Assembly: GCA_037951165.1 (NCBI GenBank)
Contig: JBBDHG010000116.1
Coordinates: forward strand, 1,637,001-1,701,000
Direction of reading: 5' to 3'
Source: Lophius americanus
Taxonomy: Eukaryota > Chordata > Actinopteri > Lophiiformes > Lophiidae
Length of the DNA stretch: 64,000 nt
The notes under the pieces are model-generated. The model made no database searches and had not been told where the DNA came from. It saw only the letters and a program-made list of their open reading frames with translations. The translations under genes and the position numbers were made by a program. Shown piece by piece: positions 33,501 through 43,700 of the stretch. Within the stretch, counting starts at the first letter, position 1, and the number at the start of each line of letters is the position of its first letter.

Positions 33501-36500
33501 ATGACCAATCAATAAATGGTCCGACTGATGAGCGGACATATTACACCAGCCTACGTGTCTACCTGATAACAACCGACCAACCGATCGATCTACCCAGTTA
33601 CAGATCTATATATTGACTAATCAACAAACCAACCGATGGCCTGACCTACCCATCTACTCACCATGTCTCCATATGATCTTACCACAAGTTAGCTTATGGC
33701 CCACATATTGAAGATTAAATCACCACTCACGTGAAAAGCCTCATCAGAACTGGATCTGACCTTCAACAAAATGTATCTGTAGAAACAACGATCAGCCGAG
33801 GGTACTTGGAGTCCATTTTGCACTGTGGGATTCCCAATATTACCACAGTATTCGATGAGGAGGTGAAGGAGCGAGAAAGCGGTACCAGATTCAAGAGAGT
33901 AGTGGGGGGAATCCGAGCTAAACCGGTCAGTCACACTTTGCACTTGCTGCTTGTCTGACACAGTGCCAGTTTTTAGGATGATTTCAGAAGTGGTCCTGTT
34001 GTGCCCCGTCTGCAGACTCAGATCCAGTGGCAGGTCGCGCTCCAGGAGGACAGGAGCATCAACTGTGGAGGTGCTTATATCGGAGGATGCTGGGTAGTCA
34101 CTGCGGCTCACTGCGTCAGGTAGTTTGAGGTTGGACTATGTAGCGATGTTAGCATGCACATCACATGTAGAAAAGTTTGCAGACTTGTCTAAGAAGTAAT
34201 AGTTTCTTTGATTTCCGAGAAAAAAGTCCCTCCTTCTCACTGAATTTAAAGAACAATATTCTCTGTGTGTCCACCAGGAACGATCCCTCCTTAATAATGG
34301 TGAAGTTCTCTCTTTGGAAGAGGAGAATTGCTCAGACCACCACTGACATCGTTCCTGTTCAAGAAATTCACATCCACCCCCTGTAATGACCTACAGTGCC
34401 TGTCTACCAAACTAATACCTTTCCATCTACCTACCTGAATCTTAAATTAATATGTTAGATTGAAATCTGAATGTGAAATTTAAATATTAAATAAAACTCC
34501 CATTCTACTCCCCTACCCTCCTACCGACCTAAAACTTACCTACCTTGATCCCTAACTACTTCTTACTATTATTTACATACCTACCATAATACCTATTACA
34601 TACAAACATACCTACCTACTCTCGTCCCTACGTAGTACCTAACTACCTAGCCTCCTACCTACCTAGTGGTACTCTCCCCCTTCCTGCCTAATACCTCAGT
34701 ACTTGAATATCTACCTACCTACCAACCTTCCTACCTAGCTACTTACACCATAAATACTTACCACCCCTTCTATATTATCTATCTCAATTCCTCTCTCTCT
34801 TGTTACCTATTTACCTACTAACCTCCCTCCCACCCAACCTACATACTTAACACCTTCCTACAAACCTTTAACTTCCTTCCTGCTTCTGAAGACGCTCTAT
34901 TGAGGTGATGTACTGATTGGACAGGGCTGGTAGTGATCAGGTAAGGGAAGGTGTAGTTTAGTTGGAACCAGTTATTAATGCAGTTTGGTATTTATAAAGA
35001 CCTAGTTGCTATGGGGATGTAGCTTTTTTCCGCTCATATCCAGTTGGTGATAGAAAACCATTTTGGTTAAAGTTTGCTTAAATTATATTACTTACACTTT
35101 TAAGTCCTCCAGGTACGACGCCAGCTCATACGAGAATGACATAGCTCTTGTGCAGCTGAAGAAACTTCCATATACAGACATATGTTTGTACGACAACCCA
35201 GCTATAAGCGCTGTCTGCGTTCCCTGGTCAACCCAACTCTTTCAGAACAACCACACCTGCAGCATCTCCGGTTGGGGAAGAACTGCAGGTATGGTCTACC
35301 CTATCGTTATGTCACCACACGCCACACTGGGTTTCTAAATATTCATGGATCTGTTGTAGATGGCATTTCAAGTAAGGTACTGCTTTGGGCCAACGTGTCC
35401 CTCATTGGCGACTGTGAGAAGTACTACGGCGAACGCTTCAAACCAGGCATGATGTGTGCAGGTGGGTGTGGACATGGATGCTGATGTAGATACACTCACA
35501 CACACTGCTTTCTGGACTGGTGCTAATTTGTGTGCGTGTGCAGGTGATCTGGACGGCAGTGTGGATTCCTGTCAGGGGGACAGTGGAGGTCCATTGGTTT
35601 GCCAGGATGATCTTGGTGTTTCTTACCTGGGGGGCATTGTCAGCTGGGGAGAAAAGTGTGGTAGTGTAGGCTTCCCTGGAGTTTATACTCAGGTAAGGTT
35701 AAATGTGATAAGTACTTCCTTTATTCTGGATACACCTCAAGTTCTAATCTCACGTTTATCATTCCAAGGGCGACCTGTCCTCAACATTTAACGGAGATCC
35801 GTTCAGAAGGGTTGGGAGGGGTTGGCTCCATGAAACCTCGAGCGGTTGGCATGGGGTTAGAGCCTCCATATTTGAGGACAGGGGTCTCTACTGTCGTTCA
35901 TTGTCTCCATACAAATGGCTATCAAGACAACTAGAGGCGGCTGAGAGTGGAGCCGCTGTACTTTCACAGTCCAAATAATTCAGTTCAGGGGGTTCCAGCA
36001 TTTGGTTAGGATTACCTCCCTTCAGAATAATAACCTCTGTGGAGGTAATAAACATGTTTGTTTCTCTTGTGATGAACCGGTGACCAGGGTTGTCGTCCGG
36101 AAAGCAGGTTAAACAAACTATGAGTTTAACCCTGAGCTCTGAAACTAAATAAGCCTTAAAATGATCAACTCAGAGTTTTAAACTGACCTGAGTTGGTTGT
36201 ATTAACTCTGAGTCAATCCTTACATTTAAGAAAAGAAGATAATTATAATTATTCCTGCCACGAGGAGAAATCCCAGTGTTACAGCAGCATAGATTACATG
36301 AGAGGGATGTATGATATACCCACATTGTGTTCATCAAAATGAATTTACTGGTCTGTACAACCCTCCATGTTCCATCCTGGAGGAGCTGGACTACCTGTGC
36401 AGCCTCAATGGGCTGTGTGTGTCGCATCATGCTACCAGTAGTGACAGAGCAGTATTAAAACATGAAAGTAGAGAAAAATAGGTCAAAAGGGATCAGGAGA

Positions 36501-37327
36501 AAAAAATGGTCTGACCACCAACTGCGACCCCCCCTCCATCCATTGCACGCGTCTCTTTCAATTGCACAAAAGCAGCTGAAACCGTTTCATAATTGCCTAC
36601 CTAAGGGAACAGCTCCGGATCCCAGGAGTTTAAGTCACTTGTTGTTATACTATTAGGTAACATTGTTCACTAAATTTCATTAAGCAGTGCATTTCATCTG
36701 GCCTGAGAACGCCTCAGGACCCCCTGGGAGGAGCCGGAGAGACGCATGTCTGGAAGACGCTGCTTGGCCTGGAGGTTATTCCAGAGTTTCAGGATTACGC
36801 TTCACTTTAGTTTGAATTATATTTGACATATTAGACCAAGACAAATTCATTCAGTGGCTTTGAAACCCGACATGCTGCTGATTGAACGCATAGCGATCGC
36901 ACCTTGCCTCCGATCCTGCCCATTAGTAACATCAGCAGGGTCTCACGGACCTCCCAAGACGTAAATGTACAATAATACAAGAAATGAAAAGAAGCCACGT
37001 CTGATAGCTCTGCTTCGGGCTCAACAGAGGAAGGATACAGAAACAAACTCTGCGTCGACATACAAAACATTGATTTACTCATGGCTAAATTGGTTAAATG
37101 AGTGTATTTGTCTTTCAAAAGCTTTAGAATGTATGCGTATATATACCTAATGTTTATAGTGGTTTGTCAATTTTCACCTGAATTCACGCAAAGACTTTCC
37201 ATCTGGGAATAAAAAACGATTACTATGAATGAATTCTTTTTTCTCCTCCCTCTGACAGGTTGCCTACTACTTTGAGTGGATCAGAGCTCACACTGGCTGG
37301 GCTTCAGTCACCAGGTTCAACAACTGA
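24521..37327 (+). CDS. cfi: Complement factor I, copy 2: complete catalytic triad
   Basis: Seventeen exons join in one frame (1989 nt, 662 aa): 24521-24568, 25465-25676, 29239-29392, 30248-30311, 30394-30559, 30982-31187, 31283-31390, 31462-31584, 32804-32842, 32944-32964, 33783-33925, 34016-34119, 34278-34382, 35113-35288, 35360-35461, 35544-35692, 37259-37327. Order: signal peptide (1-16), a Pro/Thr-rich stretch (about 25-75) absent from copy 1, FIMAC (SCDLVFCRPWERC), SRCR, two LDLa repeats (the first with DDCGDNSDE), furin-type RFKR site (R419/V420 of VVGG) and serine protease domain. His460, Asp507 and Ser604 (GDSGGP) are present, with S1 Asp598, and the pocket cysteines are kept. It should cleave C3b/C4b in plasma with factor H-like or membrane cofactors, as the family does. 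Exon phases match copy 1 throughout, showing tandem duplication. Confidence 0.92.
25975..27898. mobile_element. Foldback-like non-autonomous DNA transposon with long terminal inverted repeats, in cfi copy 2 intron 2
   Basis: The first about 425 bp (25975-26400) and the last about 405 bp (27493-27898) are imperfect reverse complements; for example 'gcaatatttggattc', 'taggtacatgttttctcag' and 'actatcagcgtaaaacc' each occur in both arms. A further stretch (26398-26450) pairs with about 27300-27350. The arms are rich in spaced GGTAAT motifs. The flanks carry an 8-bp direct repeat, GAGTTTTG (25967-25974 and 27899-27906), which fits a target-site duplication. There is no transposase frame. An 8-bp duplication fits hAT-, P- or Merlin-type insertion, but the superfamily is not settled. 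Confidence 0.8.
28440..28720 (+). mobile_element. LINE 3'-end fragment
   Basis: The sequence 'ccaccagggaggagactctg', then 'cccagataagcaaaataaat' and a GATGGATAGAT tail, is the 3' end of the common fish LINE that ends in GGATGGAT-type repeats. It lies in intron 2 of cfi copy 2, in the orientation opposite to the relative at 16463-17190. Confidence 0.6.
29590..30110 (-). mobile_element. Tc1/mariner-type relic in cfi copy 2 intron 3
   Basis: It begins 'gcgtgaaaaagtattcatcc' and holds reverse-complement transposase phrases ('ggagagcagaattcctgttt', 'gtcctgaagcaacaaagta', 'cttccaagactgatggat'). They are joined so that most of the transposase centre is missing. A perfect 13-bp inverted repeat (about 29624-29636 with 29644-29656) lies at the left end. 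It belongs to a different subfamily from the 2548 and 5184 relics. Confidence 0.6.
31640..32375. repeat. Degenerate AAATCTAAATGTT-type tandem tract in cfi copy 2 intron 8
   Basis: About 700 bp of loosely periodic units such as TAAATCTAAATCT, TAAATGTTAAAT and CTAAATCTTAAAT follow the second LDLa exon. A short piece of the same kind appears in intron 13 (about 34440-34490). It is low-complexity AT-rich sequence with no coding potential. Confidence 0.65.
32985..33660. repeat. Degenerate CTAC/ACCT tetranucleotide tract in cfi copy 2 intron 10
   Basis: Nearly all of intron 10 consists of drifting CTACCTAC and GACCTACC units mixed with CTGATC/GATCGATC. It is an old decayed microsatellite of about 680 bp. 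The intron is 818 nt here against 112 nt in copy 1, and this tract accounts for the difference. Confidence 0.75.
34390..34890. repeat. Second CTAC/ACCT tract in cfi copy 2 intron 13
   Basis: The same decayed CTACCTAC-type low-complexity sequence as in intron 10, interrupted at about 34440-34490 by an AAATCTGAATGTGAAA-type stretch like that of intron 8. Confidence 0.7.
36065..36220. mobile_element. Short MITE-like fragment in cfi copy 2 intron 16
   Basis: 'gggttgtcgtccggaaagca' followed by 'gagtttaaccctgagctctg' and its partly inverted counterpart 'aactcagagttttaaactga' resembles PIF/Harbinger-type MITEs of fish. Family membership is from memory. Confidence 0.4.
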
Positions 37328-37408
37328 TCAGACGAACACACTGCTGTGGAGTGGTTTCAATTCCATCTGTGACAATTAATGGAATATAATTTGCGTTCAG
37401 TGTCCAGT

Positions 37409-37414
37409 ATTAAA
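37409..37414 (+). promoter_or_regulatory. Probable poly(A) signal of cfi copy 2
   Basis: ATTAAA lies 82 nt after the stop codon of cfi copy 2. No AATAAA is nearer. Confidence 0.45.
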
Positions 37415-37735
37415 ATACCACTTTGTCTTCAATGAAAGCTAAAGGATGGTTTCCAGTTTCTATGACCAACAAAATACTTGTATTTGCTATATCCCTCTGA
37501 CATAAATGTTGTTGTCACAATCATATCTGGAAAACTGTACCATCTGTCTTCAAATATTCATTGTGACCAGGAATCCTCCTCTGGCCCCCCTCCACCAGGT
37601 TCTGGGTAAGAAGGCAGGAGTTGACGTTAATGGGGCGGAAGAAGAGTACGTATGCAAACGCAGAGCTGTCATGTTTTCAAACAAACCTTTTACTGAATAT
37701 AGAATACAGAGAGGTATGCAGATTATGGAAAAGGA

Positions 37736-37741
37736 TTTATT
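37736..37741 (-). promoter_or_regulatory. Poly(A) signal of mcub
   Basis: TTTATT on the plus strand gives AATAAA on the minus strand, 38 nt beyond the mcub stop codon. The transcript would end within about 350 bp of the convergent cfi copy 2 transcript. Confidence 0.5.
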
Positions 37742-37779
37742 GCAGAAACTTTAATGATGTGAAAGACCGAGCTGAAGTT

Positions 37780-40700
37780 TCAGGCGGCGCTCTGTTCTCG
37801 AATCTGATCCACTGGCTGCCGAATGATGGCGCACCTCAACCTCCTGAGGTCATCCTCCACCTGAGCAGAACAGAGGGTTAAAACACCGCATTCCACCGAC
37901 TGTGAGTCATCATCAGTCAGAATGTACCGCTCTCTCCCGATCTGCAACGACCCGTCAGTCCTAGAGGAAATGCACTGCTGCCATGTTGGAAGCAAATTCA
38001 TTTCCAACTCTTATTTTCTGGTGGAGGAAACACAGGAAGCGTTCATCACCTGCTTCAGCTCATCTCTAAGCTCGTTGTATCTCTGAAGGTTGAACTTCTG
38101 TCGAGACGCTCTCTGGTGGAAGAAGTGGAGGTACTGACGATCCCTTGCCTTCGGAAAAATAAATTCCTGCCCATGCGAACACACAAACACACATTTAATA
38201 ATTGATTCATGTATACACTATATCAGGGATGGGTGACACTTCACACACATGCATCAGCTCTCAGGGCGTAGGGCAGCGTCTCTGACAAATTTGATTCCTA
38301 TCAATATTAGCAGACGCAGCCCAATAATAATTCATTATAATAAAATAATCTTTATTTATGTAGCACTGCTAAAACAGAGTTACAAGGTGCTTTGGAGGGT
38401 TAACGGATAAAACAGGACAGATCGGGGCCCCATACATATCATTAAAATGAGTAGTAAACTAGACCTACGCTGGAGTTCCTGACAGCCATGGTAGATCCCC
38501 AGGAGTCCCCAATCCCCTGCGTTGCATAAACTGATAAGATTGAACATCTTCAATAAAATAGGAAATTATGTCCGCAGTATTTTTCATAAAAAAGGTCTGC
38601 CTAGTGAGCAAAGTAAGAACGATTAGAGTAAAACATGATAGATCTCCTCGGGTTGATTCACATGCACCAAATTCGGCGTGAATCGGCCCAACTGTCCGAA
38701 AATTATGGCACAAAAACCTTTGGAGCTAAAGCTCCTCCTAGTTTCAGAAATATGAAACAAACCTTTCCCAAAAACCATCCAGTTCTTCCTCGCACAGAGG
38801 TCTACGTGGGTACAATATTTGAAAATGCCTGACATCATTTTTGAGTGTTTAAGGAAACATGGCGGATATGGAGGCCGACACTGCGGCAGTGATAACGATT
38901 CCATAACATCCCCGACTGATTTAAAAGACAGATCCTCAGGGAGGGAGCTCATGACATGATCACATTTAGTCTTGAGCTGGGACTCTGGAAAAGCTAAAAG
39001 AGCCTCAGCCAAGGAACTGGGGACGTGCACAGCAGTTCAACAACGTGGCCCTGAGCTAAACCGGGGAGGCCTTTAAAAGTAACCAGTAAGATCTGGTATC
39101 TAGTGAAGAATGGAAGTTCTTATTGGAGAGATGGATAACAGAGCACAAACGCCGTTTGGAGGACAGTCTGCTGTTACAAATAGGAAAAGGGTCGGAGAGT
39201 GTCGGGAAGTGTTGGAGCTGCTGATGGATGGACTGACAACGATATCTTTCAAACTTTCCCTCATTTTTGGACTTTGGCTGAATGAAAATTTGTTGCATGA
39301 AAAACAAACAAATTATGCCACACAGGCAGCGTCTAGGAAGGAACTAGTGGGGAGGTTTGAGGGATCCCCCTGAGTGGAGTGATGGAGAGGGACACCGACG
39401 AAGAGTAAGACGCATGGAATGACTACGTACGTTGTTGTACTCGTTTTAAATGAGTGTAGCCCAAATATATTCAAGTTGTGTTGACACATTACACATTAAT
39501 ATACTAAAAATAGGACATTATTCACACGACCATCAGGTTGTGTGTCATTTGTATTTCATGTTGCCGAGTGTTCTAGTGGGGTCACAGGTGCTCCAGAGGA
39601 ATCATTTTTTAAATGATTCGCTTAACTTCCGGGTCGTGTGGTCACGTGACCTAGAGTATAGTCTTAATCAACATTGTGTATACAACACATGAACCTTTAT
39701 AATGACCCCTAGCCCACACAGTAGCCTAAACTACAACAAGCAAGCAGAGAAAACGGGAAAACAAAAGGTCGTTTAGTGTTATTTTCTTAATGTTCAGAGA
39801 TCCATATGCTGCTGGACAGGAAAAAGGCGGCGCACGAACACAGGAGGTGCAGGAAATCAGTTACTACAGCTGATTGAGCAAAGCGGCCAAATATGAGACA
39901 CTGTATAAAAACCAACTTATGAAATGTTGGATTTCATCTGTTCTATTCTGTTATTGAAGCGTTAGAAAAGTGCCTCCGTTGGTGCAACACTGTCAGCTGT
40001 GATTTATAAAGCTGCTGTGGCTTTAGCAGCACGTACTCCAAACGCTGCATAAATATAGTCAAATGAATGAAGACGTTTTGCTCATAGTTTGCTGCTGTTT
40101 TCTCTGCGCCTGTGGGTCAGCGTAAGGTTCTGTGCGTACACACGGGTCACAGTTTGCATGGAGGACGCCACATTCTCCCCTCAACTTTGCTTTTCAATAA
40201 ATCCTATAAGTTGCTTTAAAGGTAGCATGCGCCTTCTTTCCTGGGTGTGCAGCATTTATAAATGAGACCCCGTGACAGATGGTCGCGCGGGGCAAGATTC
40301 TAACTCCAGTGGGCACAGCAAGAACTGCGCCGGCACCGGTGAAGTCCGGATATTTTTGCGTCAAACATTTCTAGGCAGACCCTGAGTCAGTCAAGTCCGA
40401 CCGCCACGGACAAAATGCTCCAGGCGGTGGACTCACCTGAGGAATTCTTACAAATGAAATCTCAACGCTCCAGTTTATTGCTGTCTGACCTCCGACATAA
40501 CCAACTCTTGTTTCTAGACCAGAAAGGTTTTGGTTCCACTCTGATACCAGGTTTCCTGGCCCAGTGTGAAAGAATCCGTCCAATGCTTGATACGGTTTCT
40601 CTCCTACTGGACGATGTTGTGTGGTTGGTCAGAGTCCTTCACAGATAATCCTCCACAACAGTAACCTGTTCTTCAGTTGTGGAGACGCAAACAATCGGTT

Positions 40701-43700
40701 CTGAATAAGGTTAGGAAACCGAATTCGGACCCGTGTGCCTCGTTGGAAAACGAGTCACGGGCTTCCTACCTGTTTGGTTAGGATGTAGTAGGCAAAGAAG
40801 ATCATGCTGGTTCCACAGGAGATGAAGAATGTGACCGGTTCCATGACATCCCACGCAAACACATACCTACCGACACACAACAGTGTTACACTGGTTGGTT
40901 GACTAGGGTAATAATGACCTGTGTGTGTCGGTGTTGTGTATATATGTCTTTGTTTATTACCAGGTGAGGTAACCCAAGAATCCTCCTTGCAGAGACAGAT
41001 AAGCAAGCCCCGCCCACCCCAGGATGGACGTTCTGGTCTCTGCCTCCTGGACTATCTTCAGTCTCTCCTACACACACACACATAAACACAAACACCCACA
41101 CAAGTGAATATCTTCAACCTTTGTGCTTCATTTCATCAAGTTTTACTCTCATCCTCTTTTAAAACAAAAATGTTAGCTTCTTCAAAATATTACATTTTCA
41201 ACTGTCATTCAATTCCGTTTTCCAACAAACATCGGTTAATCGTAGCCGTCAAACATGGATTCATTTGAATGATTTTAGTCCTTCAAGGACCACCTTGTTA
41301 AGTTGATGACCGTGTTCTTTACATGAAAAATCATATAAATAACAGCATATTTTCCGTTTAATAACACTGCAATTATTTTTTTGTTATTAACATGTTGTGG
41401 TAAATGTCAATGATTAGCATTAGTGCTAATTTACAGGCATCTTTAAGTTTTTTCTTTGGATTGGATTAAAAAGAAACACCCACTCATCACTACCCTAGAG
41501 GACATTAAATGTCCTACTGAAAACTGTCTTAAAATATTATATATTCAAACTGTTTTATATTTTTTTTATTTTACACTTTAATGATTATCGTGATAACAAC
41601 TAAAACACATTTATTTATTTTAAGAATTGTATTTAAGAATTTAGGAAAGCATGGATTTCCCCTTTGTGGAAACATTGGAAAAAAAAACACCTTAAGGAAA
41701 ATGCACAGAGTATAAAAGCATCACTTTTAAATGTTTATTGACTGAATTAGTTTTTTCTCTGATGCCAGAGGAATCAAATACTACAGATTGAATGTGTTTC
41801 AAATGGTTTTTCACCATTTTGTTCACACAGTAACTTATTGACATCGTTTTGTACGATCTGAGGGTTAAATGACAAAATTCCCTGCAGAATAAAAGCCTTT
41901 TCAGAAAAATCGATGCCAATTATATTTTGATTGAATCCCTAACCCCCGTACTCAAATATCACAGTGAACCCAGTACTTAGATACATTTCCCACTCTTAGT
42001 CAGGGTTTATCTGGTACCGTGTCCAGCGGCTCCAGCTGCTGTTCGAGCTGCTCCTTCCTGAGCAGAAGCTCTGAGTGTTTGGTGTGCTGGTGCTGAGGAA
42101 GAGTCAGGGCCGAATGAAGAAGGTGGACCACGTACTTCATGTCATCAAGACACAAAACATGTTCGTGCGATGCACCTGAGGGACACAAAAATGGTGGAAT
42201 GTTCCTTTGTTCAGCATCACACGACCAGAATAGAGCAGATCTTTAGAAGCTAGCTGCTTCCTGTCTTTGAGTTATGCTAAGCTAGGCTAACTCCATAATT
42301 CCTGTACCTTGTCCCAGTGATCGAACGTTGTGCGTGACATCATTGATGACCAGTCGAAAATCTTTATTTAAAACAGTTTCCATGAAGGTGCAAGAAGAGA
42401 TTCTCTGTCCATCTGGAAAAAAGATTAATAAGGGACAGGGACATTAATAGATAGCAGTTATTCCTTAAACACAGGGACATTAATAAATAGCAGTTATTCC
42501 TTAAATACAGGGACATTAATAGATAGCAGTTATTCCTTAAATACAGGGACATTCATAGATAGCTGTTATTCCTTAAACACAGGGACATTAATAGATAGCA
42601 GTTATTCCTTAAACATAGGGACATTCATAGATAGCAGTTATTCCTTAAACATAGGGACAAAAATTGATAGCAGTTATTCCTTAAACACAGGGACATTAAT
42701 AGATAGCAGTTATTCCTTAAACACAGGGACATTCATAGATAGCAGTTATTCCTTAAACACAGGGACATTAATAGATAGCAGTTATTCCTTAAATACAGGG
42801 ACATTCATAGATAGCTGTTATTCCTTAAACACAGGGACATTAATAAATAGCAGTTATTCCTTAAATACAGGGACATTAATAGATAGCAGTTATTCCTTAA
42901 ATACAGGGACATTCATAGATAGCTGTTATTCCTTAAACACAGGGACATTAATAGATAGCAGTTATTCCTTAAACATAGGGACATTCATAGATAGCAGTTA
43001 TTCCTTAAACATAGGGACAAAAATTGATAGCAGTTATTCCTTAAACACAGGGACATTAATAGATAGCAGTTATTCCTTAAACATAGGGACCTTAATAGAT
43101 AGCAGTTATTCCTTAAACATAAGGACATTAATAGATAGCAGTTATTCCTTAAACACAGGGACATTAATAGATAGCAGTTATTCCTTAAACACAGGGACAT
43201 TAATAAATAGCAGTTATTCCTTAAATACAGGGACATTAATAGATAGCAGTTATTCCTTAAATACAGGGACATTCATAGATAGCTGTTATTCCTTAAACAC
43301 AGGGACATTAATAGATAGCAGTTATTCCTTAAACATAGGGACATTCATAGATAGCAGTTATTCCTTAAACATAGGGACAAAAATTGATAGCAGTTATTCC
43401 TTAAACACAGGGACATTAATAGATAGCAGTTATTCCTTAAACACAGGGACATTCATAGATAGCAGTTATTCCTTAAACACAGGGACATTAATAGATAGCA
43501 GTTATTCCTTAAATACAGGGACATTCATAGATAGCTGTTATTCCTTAAACACAGGGACATTAATAAATAGCAGTTATTCCTTAAATACAGGGACATTAAT
43601 AGATAGCAGTTATTCCTTAAATACAGGGACATTCATAGATAGCTGTTATTCCTTAAACACAGGGACATTAATAGATAGCAGTTATTCCTTAAACATAGGG

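Noticed and set aside
42985..43272. Minus-strand open frame of twelve-residue repeats (MSLYLRNNCYLL type)
   Set aside because: It is the 36-bp minisatellite read in frame, and it lies wholly inside an mcub intron.
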